The notes under the pieces: model-generated
The model's database searches: none
What the model saw: the letters and a program-made list of their open reading frames with translations, nothing else
Told to the model about the DNA's origin: nothing
Shown: positions 27,746 through 37,576 of the stretch, piece by piece
Numbering within the stretch: position 1 is the first letter of the stretch
Layout of the letters: each line of letters starts with the position of its first letter
Position numbers and translations under genes: made by a program
Assembly: GCA_030426665.1 (NCBI GenBank)
Contig: JAUHYD010000009.1
Span: 62,001-126,000, forward strand
DNA: 64,000 nt
Direction: 5' to 3'
DNA from: Bacteroidia bacterium
Lineage (GTDB): Bacteria; Bacteroidota; Bacteroidia; Chitinophagales; Chitinophagaceae

Positions 27746-29602
27746 TTATTTGCAAAGTTTTTGTAAAGCGTCTTTTGCTCTTGTGTATCCTTTTGCAAAG
27801 GCAGCCTGTAGGTCGGTACATGGGTTTTGTCCGGCCTGATATTTGACTATTCCCCGGTAGAATAAGGCGGCTCCGCTTCCTGAGGAAATGGTGACGGCTG
27901 TGTTGAGGTCTGAAAGTGCTTCGCTATGACGTTTCAACTTACTGAGTACTGAGCCTCTTTTGATATAGAATTCAGCGTCATTCCCAAATAGCAATGCTTT
28001 ATTGTAATTGTCTAATGCTTTTTGCATTTCATTATGTTGTGCATAGCATCCCGCTTTTAGGAAGTAGGCCTTTGCATTTTTTGGTTCTCGTTTCAGCACA
28101 TTGTCAATGTCGGCGATAGCCTGAACTGTTTTTCCTGCTGCCTGATGCAGCGTAGCCCTTGCCAGATAAGCCTTTGTGTACCCGTTAATAGCTATAGCTT
28201 TGTTGAGGGCATCCAGCGACTCCATCGCTTTTCCTTTTCGCAGATAAAGCGTGCCAAGGTTGTACCACGCCTTGTAGTTGCCGGCATCTATACGTGTTGC
28301 CTGCTTTAGGTGCAACTCTGCCATGTCCAGGTCGCCGTTTTTCATGTACATGCCACCGAGGCTGTATTGGGCAACGGCGGAATTAGGCAGTGCTTCGGCA
28401 AGGGCTTCAAAGAAACCGGTGTCTGATTCCCATGCTTCGTTTCGGATAAACGTAAGCGACAATAGCAGCATTGCGGCAATTCCTCCTATCGCTAATGTTG
28501 CTTTTTCTTTCCCATGTTGTTTCAGCCAGGAGAAAGGGTAGTAAACGGCAGGGTACAATAGGCCTATGCAAGCCACATACATATATCGGTCTGCCATTAA
28601 TGCTTCGCCAAAAGGAACAAATTGTAAGACAATAGCAATATTGAACGTATAGAACAAAAGGCCACCCGCCAGAGCAGTTAGTTTTTTGCGGTAGGATATA
28701 TAAATCAGGAATAAAATTCCCCCCGCAAGAAAAAGGTACAGATAATGGATAATTTCCGGCTCTTTCGGATAGGGATACATCGCAGAAAGGCCAACAGGTA
28801 AAAACAACCGGACTAAATACTGAACGTATGCATACCCTCCAAAGACAATCTTCTCAACAATTCCATGCGCATTTTCGCCATCTATAAAATTGCCACTGCT
28901 TTGTCCCTGAAATGCCACAACGCCGATAATTAACGACATGCCAATAAGCGACAACTTTGACAGCCATGTTTTTGCCTCATTGATGGCATCGCCTTTCCAG
29001 ACATCTATTGCTATTAACGCTATCGGAAGCGTTACAGCAGTACCTTTGGAGAGCATTGCCAATGCACCTGCAAAGAAAACCCCTGCCATTCGTTTATTAG
29101 ATGGACATTCTTTATACCGAAGATATTGCAACATAGCAATCAGGTAAAAGCAGGCACTTACAACAGTTTTTTGCTCTGCTACCCATGATACACTTTCCGT
29201 TTGTGACGGGTGTAGGGCAAACAGTAATGCCACGACAAGGGCCACTGCACTATTTGGTTGCAGTTGCTTGAAAAACAAATAGACAAGACTTGCATTCACC
29301 GCATGAATCAGAATGCCGAAGAGGTGATAGGTAAATGGTTGTAGCCCGGCAAGTGTGTACTCAACTGCGTAGCATAGCATCGTTATCGGTTGGTAGTTTC
29401 CCACATAAAAGCCAGAAAACCACGCCTTAATGTTTGTGCTGGTCAAGCCTCGTATGTCAACATTATTCAGGATGTACTTGTCGTCGTCCCATGCCAGAAA
29501 TCCGGCATTGTACATTTTGCCGTATGCAAGCAATACGGCAACGATAATAATACCGATATGCAGCCACTGAAGACGATGATTAGATTTTTCGATAGTTGCC
29601 AT
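27746..29602 (-). CDS. Multi-spanning membrane protein with C-terminal TPR repeats (TMTC-like glycosyltransferase)
   Basis: 618 residues. The first ~390 hold about ten membrane segments. AGFLAWDDDKYILNNVDIRG near residue 30, with a DDD triad, and FALHPSQTESVSWVAEQKT near 125 are the signatures of the GT-C fold family that includes eukaryotic TMTC O-mannosyltransferases and bacterial relatives. Residues about 400-618 are five or six tetratricopeptide repeats (e.g. AQYSLGGMYMKNGDLDMAELHLKQATRI). Bacterial members are common but largely uncharacterised; protein or lipid glycosylation from a polyprenol-sugar donor is the family inference. The start at 29602 was chosen over one five codons upstream. 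Confidence 0.82.
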   Translation of the reverse strand: MATIEKSNHRLQWLHIGIIIVAVLLAYGKMYNAGFLAWDDDKYILNNVDIRGLTSTNIKAWFSGFYVGNYQPITMLCYAVEYTLAGLQPFTYHLFGILIHAVNASLVYLFFKQLQPNSAVALVVALLFALHPSQTESVSWVAEQKTVVSACFYLIAMLQYLRYKECPSNKRMAGVFFAGALAMLSKGTAVTLPIALIAIDVWKGDAINEAKTWLSKLSLIGMSLIIGVVAFQGQSSGNFIDGENAHGIVEKIVFGGYAYVQYLVRLFLPVGLSAMYPYPKEPEIIHYLYLFLAGGILFLIYISYRKKLTALAGGLLFYTFNIAIVLQFVPFGEALMADRYMYVACIGLLYPAVYYPFSWLKQHGKEKATLAIGGIAAMLLLSLTFIRNEAWESDTGFFEALAEALPNSAVAQYSLGGMYMKNGDLDMAELHLKQATRIDAGNYKAWYNLGTLYLRKGKAMESLDALNKAIAINGYTKAYLARATLHQAAGKTVQAIADIDNVLKREPKNAKAYFLKAGCYAQHNEMQKALDNYNKALLFGNDAEFYIKRGSVLSKLKRHSEALSDLNTAVTISSGSGAALFYRGIVKYQAGQNPCTDLQAAFAKGYTRAKDALQKLCK

Positions 29603-29680
29603 AATGAGCAGATTCAAAGATAGGGAAGACGCAGTATTCTATATAGTATGTTGACATGCCAATTAGTTCAACGTGGTTTT

Positions 29681-31588
29681 CTATTCCATTTCGGTCAGCT
29701 CAATATTATTGTCTTCTGAATTTTCCATACTACACAGTTTTATGTAATCGTGAAAAGATGCAGCAGAAAATACCCCCGTTTTACGTGTGATTTTCCTTGT
29801 TACTTTAAGGGTAGTGTCGTTAATGACGTTGGTTGTGTATTCATAGCTACCAAAAGGGAAGCTCGCTTTTCTACTTGTTGGTTGTTGCACAATAGTGTAT
29901 TGTGATGGAGTTTTTATAATAATTGTATCCAGAATAATATAACTTTCTTTAATTCTGAAAGGAGTCTGTCTGTCTGAGGCTCCCGAAGGTGTTTGGGTAT
30001 AATTTCTCAGTATGCCATGCTTTAAAATAGCCCGATTGCCACTTTTTTTAAACAGCCCGGAAGCGGAAATCGTCAGGCTTTCCAAAATTTCTGGAGGGTT
30101 AGAAAGATTGTTGGAAAGGTGATAGTTCAATACAGAGTAAGATGGGATATTATATTTTCCTGCAAGGAAATCTTCCTTTTCACTTTTGTTTTTGTAACAT
30201 AATGCATGTTCCTGTTCCCACCACACGCCCTGACGGCGTTCGGTAATAGTGCATTTTGTCTCTTTGCTGCTGACTGTCAACACTACGTTTCTCTGCAAGC
30301 AGTTGGTATGTGTGCTGTTTCTGGGTGTCATTACTAAATGACCTCCATCGGGTTGCAAGAGCAAGGCGTTTCGACCACGTGTAAAAGCAGACAGGTATCC
30401 TGGGGGTAGCTTGTCATTGGTACATTCCAGCCATATTGTGTCTTGGCTCAGCGGTACGTATAGTATTACATGATTAAACTGGTTATAGGGAAAGTCGGGA
30501 AACAGGCTTTTCCCTTTGTCATTACCGGCATAAACAAGTGCCTGAAAACCGCTTATGCCCGCCTCCTTCAGCAGCGCTTTCATGTAGTTAGTTAAGGCCT
30601 TACAATCGCCATATCCTATGTCAGATACTTTTGTTGCTTCTGCTGTTTGCCACCCGCCAATGCCTAACTGAATACTCAAATAACGAGTGCTTTTTTGAAG
30701 ATAGGTATAAAGTAATTCTACTTTTTTTCGGGGAGTTTGGCAACTGTCTGTAAGATTATGCACATACCTCTTTTTTTCAGGAGACAAATTGTCTCTTCCT
30801 TCATTTAGTTTGTAAAAAAACTGTCCGAAACCCTTCCATGTACTCATATTCCCAACATGACCGTGAAGTTCAAAGTCATCAACAGCCATAATAAGATTTG
30901 GCTTTGGATACATACCTTCGTCCTCCATTTCTTCAGCAGCGCCAGTTGCGGGCAATCTCGAAATAAAAGTGCTGATATTTGTTGTTCCGCTTTCTGTACT
31001 TACTTTAGGAGCGTTGGGAATGTTGAATGTTCTGTATCGGACGGGTATGTCGATAGGATGAATTATCTCTATTCCGGCACTAACAACTGAACAATTCCTG
31101 CCTGATACCACAGACCATTCGGGAAGTTTGAATGTGTGATGCAGGATGCTTTCGGTTTCATATTCTACCGTATAAGGATACACAGAGTATTTAAAGCGGA
31201 AAGACTTGTACCGGTCGTCGGAAATAAAAGAATAGCGACTGCCGAACTCTTCAATATCTTTCTTTTTCAGCTTTGCCACAAATTTGCCGTCCCGGTCATA
31301 AATGCGTCCTTTTATTGATGACGTGCTCATGGTGTTGTCGTCTCTCATGACAAGGTTTGCCTGAGCATCCCCTTTTTCATTGAGTATCGTGATGGCATAA
31401 CTTTCGGTGACTTTTACGTTACTCAGCGATACGATGTTGACGGTTAGGTGTTCATTTCTGATAACAATATTTGCGTTAATAAGTAGTGAGTCAGGAATGG
31501 CTGATACTGCATACATTTCCTTATTTTCCTTTGCCATTATTCCAAAAGAAAAAAGTAAAAAAGCTACGAATATTAAGACTGCCCTCAC
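29681..31588 (-). CDS. DUF3857 / transglutaminase-like protein
   Basis: 635 residues. Signal peptide about 1-19 (MRAVLIFVAFLLFSFGIMA). DUF3857 beta-sandwich at about 50-240 (KVTESYAITILNEKGDAQA, then KFVAKLKKKDIEEF). The transglutaminase-like core lies near 285-400: GYGDCKALTNYMKALL carries the Cys, FNHVILYVP the His, while the third position reads WLECT, with Glu where Asp is usual. The C-terminal ~230 residues are DUF3858-like beta structure. It is periplasmic and probably acts on or binds peptides; the role is unknown. The first bases overlap the end of the upstream DUF3857 gene by 4, so the two are coupled. Confidence 0.85.
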   Translation of the reverse strand: MRAVLIFVAFLLFSFGIMAKENKEMYAVSAIPDSLLINANIVIRNEHLTVNIVSLSNVKVTESYAITILNEKGDAQANLVMRDDNTMSTSSIKGRIYDRDGKFVAKLKKKDIEEFGSRYSFISDDRYKSFRFKYSVYPYTVEYETESILHHTFKLPEWSVVSGRNCSVVSAGIEIIHPIDIPVRYRTFNIPNAPKVSTESGTTNISTFISRLPATGAAEEMEDEGMYPKPNLIMAVDDFELHGHVGNMSTWKGFGQFFYKLNEGRDNLSPEKKRYVHNLTDSCQTPRKKVELLYTYLQKSTRYLSIQLGIGGWQTAEATKVSDIGYGDCKALTNYMKALLKEAGISGFQALVYAGNDKGKSLFPDFPYNQFNHVILYVPLSQDTIWLECTNDKLPPGYLSAFTRGRNALLLQPDGGHLVMTPRNSTHTNCLQRNVVLTVSSKETKCTITERRQGVWWEQEHALCYKNKSEKEDFLAGKYNIPSYSVLNYHLSNNLSNPPEILESLTISASGLFKKSGNRAILKHGILRNYTQTPSGASDRQTPFRIKESYIILDTIIIKTPSQYTIVQQPTSRKASFPFGSYEYTTNVINDTTLKVTRKITRKTGVFSAASFHDYIKLCSMENSEDNNIELTEME

Positions 31589-33675
31589 TTGCCGGGTTTA
31601 TTTATTGAAATTACATTGTCATTCTCCTCTATTACTTTTCCTAGAAAATCTTTGATTGCACTGTATTCTCCCGCATCGAAAACTGCCGCATTTGCTTCCA
31701 TGGCTGTATTGATTGTTAGTGTATTGTACGAAGGGAAATACGTGGAGTTCTTCTTGTAAGTAATGCCGTTGTTTGCAACAGTCATCAACATAGGTTTGGG
31801 AAGCGAGTCCGGCTGATATCCTGTTGGCAGGGATATTTTAGTGTGAGAGCTGTAGTCAATTTTATACGGAAACTCAATAGGAAGAATGCGTTTTCCCGTT
31901 TGCGTGAATAGATTCGTCTGAAAAGGTTGCATCATATCTGTTGTTATCAAAATTGCGCTTGCGCTTTTGTCAAACTTCAGCAGACAGGTATATTTTACAA
32001 TCAGATTTGTGTCAGGATTGTCTATGTTTAAAATACTCTTCTCTAAAACTTTTGCACCAATCGGGAAACGGTCTTCTATTTCTGCCGTGTATTGGTCAAT
32101 GCGCTTAGTATTGTTATCCCATTTTTTTCGCAGGTTCTGAGATCTGTATTTCCCGATTTTCTGATACAAATCGAGATACGCCGTCGAGTCTGTAAAGTCG
32201 TGAATGTCAAAAGCATTTATTGTTTTGTCTCTCTTTAGTTCAGGCGACAAGTCAATGCCATACCCTTCGTTTCCTAAAACCCATGCAAATCCGTTATAGC
32301 AATTGTCTGGTAGGATACCAAAGCAATTATTCTTATCGGATGCATCTAAAACGACACTTTTGTCCTCTATATTTACAATACAAACTATCTCTCCGATTCG
32401 ACTTAGTACGGGAAATGTTCTCGAAAATGGAAGGTTGTAGGTTGGGGATATCAATACTGGAGATGCGCTTACTCCGGCATGAACTAGCATTGCGGTAAGG
32501 AGCATGTTTATTTCAGCAGGGTTGCCATTGTGGTTCTTAAACACTTCTGTCAATTCTCTCTTTTTACCGGAAAATGTTTTCGAATACTTTCTAGCCATGC
32601 TTCTTCTGACATAATCATAGATGATTTTTGTCTTCTCTGTTTCGTTTTTTACGTTCCGAGTAAGGGAGTCTATAATGTCGTCCAGAAAATTGTTCGAACC
32701 GTTAACGGCTCTTTTTATATTGCCGTCTTTCCAAAGGGTTTTGTTCACATTCTTCCATGAGTTGTTGAACTGCTTAACGTTACCGGAAGATAACTTTACA
32801 CCCGTGAGTTGGATTTCGATTCGGTCTTCCATACTGTGAACATTATTAACGAAATGTTCTTTTCGTACAACCGGTATGTTTTTCTTTGTCCAGAATGACG
32901 AGTAATACACGTTGCCAAGTCTTTGTGTATTTTTTACGTAGCAAAAGTCGTGGTCAGAGTTTCTAGCATCGGCTCGGGTTTTAAATTGTCTCTCTTCAGA
33001 GCGAACCGCGGCGATTGAAGTGAAGATAAATTGATCGGTATAAGTTATTTCGAATTCGCTTGTGAGTTTCGGGTATTCCTCCTGAATATACCAGACGATG
33101 AGATTGTCTGTAAATTTTGTAACCTTTTCATACGAGTATTCTATTATTGAACCTACCTTAACTGCCGGGAGCGAGAAGGCGACTTTGTAGCTCTCTTTTC
33201 CATGTTTTTCATTGAATATATCCTGTTTTTTGAGTTCAGACTCTACCAACATGCCATTGTTCAGGTTGTAAGTAGTCGCACGAATGTTTGATACGTAATG
33301 ATTGACATCCTGTTTGGGGAGAAATATATTGACATTTGCTATGCTATGCGGACCAGCCTCCAACACATCGGAATTAAGAATCTTGATTACTTTATGAATT
33401 CGATCTTTCTTTATATAGACATTGTACTCTTCTGTTATTTTTATGTCGGTATGTTCATAAAGTACGATGGCAGATGCTTCTGAGTCAATCTGATACTTGT
33501 TTAGGGGTAAGTTCTTTTCGATATAGTCTCTGTCTATTTCTTGCCCGGTGCAGTAAGTAGCTGCGCCTATTAGCGTCAGCATGAAAAATAATGAGAATTT
33601 CAACGGGTATATTTTTGAGTGTAAATATAGGCTAACAGAAGTTGACGATTTGCTCCTCGATAAATTGCATTTCAT
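31585..33675 (-). CDS. DUF3857 protein with degenerate transglutaminase core
   Basis: 696 residues. The N-terminal hydrophobic segment (FSLFFMLTLIGAATYCTG) follows a basic stretch and serves as signal. DUF3857 at about 60-230 (ITEEYNVYIKKDRIHKVIKIL, KVGSIIEYSYEKVT). The transglutaminase-like region near 340-450 keeps the fold pattern, but the Cys position reads GNPAEINMLL (Pro for Cys) and the His position reads IGEIVCIV (no His); VVLDAS keeps the Asp. It is therefore probably non-catalytic, perhaps a partner or binder for the product of the overlapping downstream gene, which keeps Cys and His. Confidence 0.82.
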   Translation of the reverse strand: MKCNLSRSKSSTSVSLYLHSKIYPLKFSLFFMLTLIGAATYCTGQEIDRDYIEKNLPLNKYQIDSEASAIVLYEHTDIKITEEYNVYIKKDRIHKVIKILNSDVLEAGPHSIANVNIFLPKQDVNHYVSNIRATTYNLNNGMLVESELKKQDIFNEKHGKESYKVAFSLPAVKVGSIIEYSYEKVTKFTDNLIVWYIQEEYPKLTSEFEITYTDQFIFTSIAAVRSEERQFKTRADARNSDHDFCYVKNTQRLGNVYYSSFWTKKNIPVVRKEHFVNNVHSMEDRIEIQLTGVKLSSGNVKQFNNSWKNVNKTLWKDGNIKRAVNGSNNFLDDIIDSLTRNVKNETEKTKIIYDYVRRSMARKYSKTFSGKKRELTEVFKNHNGNPAEINMLLTAMLVHAGVSASPVLISPTYNLPFSRTFPVLSRIGEIVCIVNIEDKSVVLDASDKNNCFGILPDNCYNGFAWVLGNEGYGIDLSPELKRDKTINAFDIHDFTDSTAYLDLYQKIGKYRSQNLRKKWDNNTKRIDQYTAEIEDRFPIGAKVLEKSILNIDNPDTNLIVKYTCLLKFDKSASAILITTDMMQPFQTNLFTQTGKRILPIEFPYKIDYSSHTKISLPTGYQPDSLPKPMLMTVANNGITYKKNSTYFPSYNTLTINTAMEANAAVFDAGEYSAIKDFLGKVIEENDNVISINKPGK

Positions 33676-33697
33676 TCTTATCGGAAAAATACTTCTT

Positions 33698-34369
33698 TTA
33701 CAGTGACCAGTCTAAAGGTTCTATTCCTTTTTCCTGAAGCCATGCATTTGTCTTGCTGAAGTGTTTGCATCCGTAGAATCCATTATAGGCCGAAAGAGGG
33801 GAGGGGTGTGCTGCTTTCAATATCAGATGCTTGCTAGTATCTATCAGGGCTTCTTTATTTTGTGCAAACCTCCCCCAAAGAAGGAACACCACATTTTCCT
33901 TTTTAACAGAGATTGTCTTTATTGTCTCGTCTGTAAAAGTGTGCCATCCTGCCTGACTGTGTGACATAGGTTTGTTGACTTCTACAGTAAGCGATGCATT
34001 AAGCAGTAGCACTCCCTGTTTTGCCCATTTTTCAAGGTTGCCTGTGCTATTTATGGTTATGTCAAGGTCGCTTTTTATCTCTTTAAATATATTTACAAGA
34101 GAAGGTGGCGGAGCTATGCCGTCGGGGACCGAAAAAGACAAACCATGTGCCTGACCGGGATTGTGATATGGATCTTGCCCTATCACCACAACTTTTACGT
34201 TATCGAAAGGCGTATGTGCAAAAGCATTGAATATTTTGTTGCCCGGAGGATAAATTGTTTTACCGGCACTTTTTTCGTTCTTTAAAAATGTAACTAAGTG
34301 CTCAAAGTAAGGTTTCTCAAATTCGCCCTTTAATTGCTCTTTCCAACTTGGTTCTATGGCAACATTCAT
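33698..34369 (-). CDS. ung: Uracil-DNA glycosylase
   Basis: 223-residue family 1 enzyme removing uracil from DNA. GQDPYH is at residues 64-69 (catalytic Asp66), LLNASLTVE at 122-130 carries the uracil-specific Asn124, and HPSPLSAYNGFYGCKHF from 188 is the DNA-intercalation loop with the catalytic His188. Full length and without anomaly. It lies 22 bases upstream of the DUF3857 pair on the same strand; co-transcription is possible but no functional link is apparent. Confidence 0.97.
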   Translation of the reverse strand: MNVAIEPSWKEQLKGEFEKPYFEHLVTFLKNEKSAGKTIYPPGNKIFNAFAHTPFDNVKVVVIGQDPYHNPGQAHGLSFSVPDGIAPPPSLVNIFKEIKSDLDITINSTGNLEKWAKQGVLLLNASLTVEVNKPMSHSQAGWHTFTDETIKTISVKKENVVFLLWGRFAQNKEALIDTSKHLILKAAHPSPLSAYNGFYGCKHFSKTNAWLQEKGIEPLDWSL

Positions 34370-34563
34370 TTGTTGTTGTTTTACTTGTTCTTCGATAAAA
34401 GTACAAATTGTTCCAACATCGACACAAAGCTACCAGCTTGGTCTGAATAATAATAAACCATATTGTGGTCTTTCCCTTCCTCTGAATTGAATAACACCTC
34501 AATGTCTATGTAGGTTGGGTTATGGCGATTGGAGTTCTAAGTGTTAAAAGCAATAACCCATTA

Positions 34564-35868
34564 TTAAGACTTCCAAATCATCTGTCCGAAACGCTCATGG
34601 TATGCCCTTTCCAGTGTTTCCCTATGGTCAGGGTGTGCAATGCCTGCTAGTAGTACAGCACGTTGGTCCATGTTTTTGCCATATAGGTTTACCACTCCGT
34701 ATTCGGTAGCAACGTAGTGAATGTGTCCCCGGGTGGTTACTACGCCCGCACCTTCTTTTAATAGTGGTACTATTCTTGAAATGCCACTTGCCGTAACAGA
34801 GGGTAATGCGATAATTGGCTTCCCTCCTTTCGACAATGCTGCCCCTTGCATAAAGTCCATTTGGCCACCAATACCGGAATACTGATGAGTACCAATCGAG
34901 TCGGAACACACTTGTCCGGTAATGTCAATTTCAATAGCGCTGTTAATTGCCGTCACTTTAGGGTTTTGGCGGATTATAGCGGCATCATTTACATATGCCA
35001 CGTTCATTAAGTTCACGCTTGGATTGTTGTCTATAAAGTCATAGACTTTCCTCGTTCCCAATACAAATGCGCTGATTGTCTTTCCGTTTTCAATCTTTTT
35101 TTCAGAATTGTTCACTATACCTTTCTCAATCAGAGGTATAACACCGTCCGAAAACATCTCTGTATGTATCCCCAGGTTTTTATGGTTAGTAAGATGTTTT
35201 AACACGGCATCCGGTATAGCACCAATACCCATTTGAAGCGTTGCTCCGTCTTCAATTAGGCCGGCAACTTGTCTGCCTATATCGTCGGTGACCTTATCGG
35301 TTTTGGTGGAATAATCTATTTCAGTAAGTGGCGTATTATCCCAAATGACAGCATCCAACCTTGAAGAATGAATAAATCCTTCCCCCATTGTGCGAGGCAT
35401 ATTAGGGTTTACCTGTGCAATGATTTTTTTAGCATTTCTGACGGCGCTAACAGCTACATCAGCCGACGGTCCCAACGTACAATAACCGTGATAGTCAGGT
35501 GGTGATACCTGAATAATAGCTACATCTATTGGGAGGTAACCACGGTCAAAGAGGTGTGGTATCTCACTCAGAAATACCGGCACATAACCACCGTTTTGTG
35601 CATTTGCCCAACCTCGGATGTTAGCAGATACAAATAATGAATTCAGGAAGAAGCTTTTCAGTACCTCCGGTCTGTTCCAGTTTATCTTTCCTTGAAGGCT
35701 TATCGATACCAGCTCCACATTTTGGATACTGCCTGCACGATGAAAGAGTGCATGTATCAGTGTGAGTGGCGTCGCCGCACCGCCATGAATAAATACTCTG
35801 TTGCCGCTTTCTATAAGTTGTACTGCTTCATTTGTAGTTGTATATGAGAGGTGTTTGTCAATATGCAT
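34564..35868 (-). CDS. Acetyl-CoA hydrolase/transferase family (4-hydroxybutyrate CoA-transferase-like)
   Basis: 434-residue family I CoA-transferase. AVQLIESGNRVFIHGGAATP near residue 14, VDVAIIQVSPPDYHGYCTLG near 117, LQMGIGAIPDAVLKHL near 212, and SAIEIDITGQVCSD near 305 with the active-site Glu of EIDITGQ. IGGQMDFMQGA and GVVTTRGHIHYVATEYGVVNLYGK complete the family pattern. It moves CoA between acetyl-CoA and another acid (4-hydroxybutyrate, butyrate or propionate in relatives); the preferred acid is not readable. Monocistronic. Confidence 0.9.
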   Translation of the reverse strand: MHIDKHLSYTTTNEAVQLIESGNRVFIHGGAATPLTLIHALFHRAGSIQNVELVSISLQGKINWNRPEVLKSFFLNSLFVSANIRGWANAQNGGYVPVFLSEIPHLFDRGYLPIDVAIIQVSPPDYHGYCTLGPSADVAVSAVRNAKKIIAQVNPNMPRTMGEGFIHSSRLDAVIWDNTPLTEIDYSTKTDKVTDDIGRQVAGLIEDGATLQMGIGAIPDAVLKHLTNHKNLGIHTEMFSDGVIPLIEKGIVNNSEKKIENGKTISAFVLGTRKVYDFIDNNPSVNLMNVAYVNDAAIIRQNPKVTAINSAIEIDITGQVCSDSIGTHQYSGIGGQMDFMQGAALSKGGKPIIALPSVTASGISRIVPLLKEGAGVVTTRGHIHYVATEYGVVNLYGKNMDQRAVLLAGIAHPDHRETLERAYHERFGQMIWKS

Positions 35869-35942
35869 ATTGCAGCAAAGGTAGTTACAGTTTGCAAGCT
35901 CGTCTCACTACCTTTGTCAGACAGATACATGACTTTCGTCAG

Positions 35943-35973
35943 TTGCAATGTGCTGTCAATTGAGTTACATTTG
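35943..35973 (+). promoter_or_regulatory. Bacteroidota-type promoter of the mla operon
   Basis: TTG at 35943-35945 and TACATTTG at 35966-35973 match -33 TTG and -7 TAnnTTTG with a 20-base spacer. Transcription would start near 35980, leaving a leader of about 58 bases. Confidence 0.65.
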
Positions 35974-36037
35974 ATTTTTGTATCGTTGGAGCATTTTTTA
36001 TTGCTTCTTTTAGAGGTGTTATTTTAAAAGATTATAC

Positions 36038-36808
36038 TTGAAACTGCCCGACTACATTTCCGGTTTTTTTGAAGATACGGGCAATATGGCCCGTTTCGTT
36101 GCGCGCTATTTTCGGGAGCTGTTCCGACCTCGCTATGAGGTTAGGCAGTTTGTTCGTCAGTGCTACCTTATTGGCGTGTTGTCATTTCCGCTGATAGCAG
36201 TCACAGGCTTTATAATGGGGCTGGTGTTAACAATGCAGTTGCGTCCGTCATTAATTGCTTACGGTGTGGAATCGCAGCTGCCGGTTATGGTGGGGTTGTC
36301 AATTGTCAGAGAAATCGGGCCTGTAATTACCGCTTTGATATTCGCAGGAAAAATTAGTTCCGGAATCGGGGCAGAGTTAGGCTCTATGAAAGTTACAGAG
36401 CAAATCGACGCTATGGAGGTCTCAGGAACAAACCCTTTTAAATACCTGGTTGTTACGCGTGTTTTGGCTACTACACTTATGCTACCCGTACTTACTGTGT
36501 TATCCGATGCAGTGTCCTTGTATGGGTCTTATTTGGGTGTAAATATTAAAGGACATACAAGTTTAACACTCTATTTCTTTCAGGTATTTCAGTCGTTAGG
36601 ATTCGGAGACGTATTGCCTGCATTAATTAAGACCTTCTTTTTCGGATTTGCAATCGGATTAATTGGTTGTTACATGGGGTACAACTCAAAAAAAGGCACC
36701 GAAGGTGTTGGAAGGTCGGCGAATGCTGCAGTTGTTGTTTCGTCTTTGTTTATCTTTATTATTGACTTGTTAGCCGTGCAGATAACGGATTTGCTTGGGT
36801 TGAATTAA
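36038..36808 (+). CDS. mlaE: MlaE-family ABC transporter permease
   Basis: 256-residue inner-membrane permease of the Mla/MCE phospholipid transport system. Five to six membrane segments; signatures include LIAVTGFIMGLVLTMQLRP, LSIVREIGPVITALIFAGKISSGIGAELGSM (MlaE core loop with ELG) and VTEQIDAMEVSGTNPFKYL. The start is a TTG at 36038; an in-frame stop lies just upstream and the first ATG is 16 codons in, which would cut into the conserved amphipathic N-helix. First gene of an mlaE-mlaF-mlaD operon with gaps under 10 bases. Confidence 0.92.
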   Translation: MKLPDYISGFFEDTGNMARFVARYFRELFRPRYEVRQFVRQCYLIGVLSFPLIAVTGFIMGLVLTMQLRPSLIAYGVESQLPVMVGLSIVREIGPVITALIFAGKISSGIGAELGSMKVTEQIDAMEVSGTNPFKYLVVTRVLATTLMLPVLTVLSDAVSLYGSYLGVNIKGHTSLTLYFFQVFQSLGFGDVLPALIKTFFFGFAIGLIGCYMGYNSKKGTEGVGRSANAAVVVSSLFIFIIDLLAVQITDLLGLN

Positions 36809-36817
36809 TGTTTGGTA

Positions 36818-37570
36818 ATGGAAAGTTTAGATGCCCGTTCGGATACGCCGATTATACGATTAACGGAAGTGAAAAAATCGTTTGACGACCATGTTGTGCT
36901 CGATGGGTTTAGTTTGAAGGTGAACAAAGGGGAAAGCGTAGTCATTTTAGGGCGGTCCGGCAGTGGCAAGTCGGTACTTATTAAGTGCATTATTGGTTTG
37001 ATAAAAGCAGATCAGGGTAAGATAGAAGTGATGGGGCGAGATATTAGCCAATTAGACACTTATGGTCTGGATAAAATGCGTGCTAAAGTTGGTTTTTTGT
37101 TTCAGAGCAATGCCCTGTATGATTCAATGACTGTTAGAGAAAATTTACTCTTTCCTATGAGGAGACATTTGACTAACTTAGACAGAAGGGAATCAGAGCA
37201 GAGGGTCATTGAGAAGCTCACTCACGTTGGTTTGGCTGATACGATAGACATGATGCCATCCGCTTTATCGGGAGGAATGAAAAAAAGAATTGCCCTCGCA
37301 CGTACGCTTATCTTAAATCCGGAAGTAATCCTTTATGATGAGCCAACAACAGGGCTCGACCCGGTAACGGGAAAAGAAATAAGTTTGTTACTGAGGGAAA
37401 CACAACGTAAGTACAATACCTCTTCTCTTATTATATCACACGATATGAAATGTGTGAAGAGGACAGCAGACAGAATTGCAATATTGCTTTCCGGCAAATG
37501 TTACGCAGTTGGTACTTACGACGAATTGAAGCAATCATCCGATAAAAACATTCATGCTTTTTTTGAATAG
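36818..37570 (+). CDS. mlaF: MlaF-family ABC transporter ATP-binding protein
   Basis: 250-residue ATPase energising the MlaE permease. Walker A GRSGSGKS at 45-52, Q-loop FQSNALYDSMTV, signature LSGGMKKRIALARTL, Walker B VILYDEPTTGLDP and the H-loop LIISHDM are all intact. The ATG at 36818 is preferred over a TTG two codons earlier; either would leave a gap below 10 bases after mlaE. Confidence 0.94.
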   Translation: MESLDARSDTPIIRLTEVKKSFDDHVVLDGFSLKVNKGESVVILGRSGSGKSVLIKCIIGLIKADQGKIEVMGRDISQLDTYGLDKMRAKVGFLFQSNALYDSMTVRENLLFPMRRHLTNLDRRESEQRVIEKLTHVGLADTIDMMPSALSGGMKKRIALARTLILNPEVILYDEPTTGLDPVTGKEISLLLRETQRKYNTSSLIISHDMKCVKRTADRIAILLSGKCYAVGTYDELKQSSDKNIHAFFE

Positions 37571-37576
37571 CAAAAT

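Noticed and set aside
34317-34502. 61-codon minus-strand frame near ung
   Set aside because: Overlaps the start of ung in another frame, no domain or conserved pattern; shadow frame.
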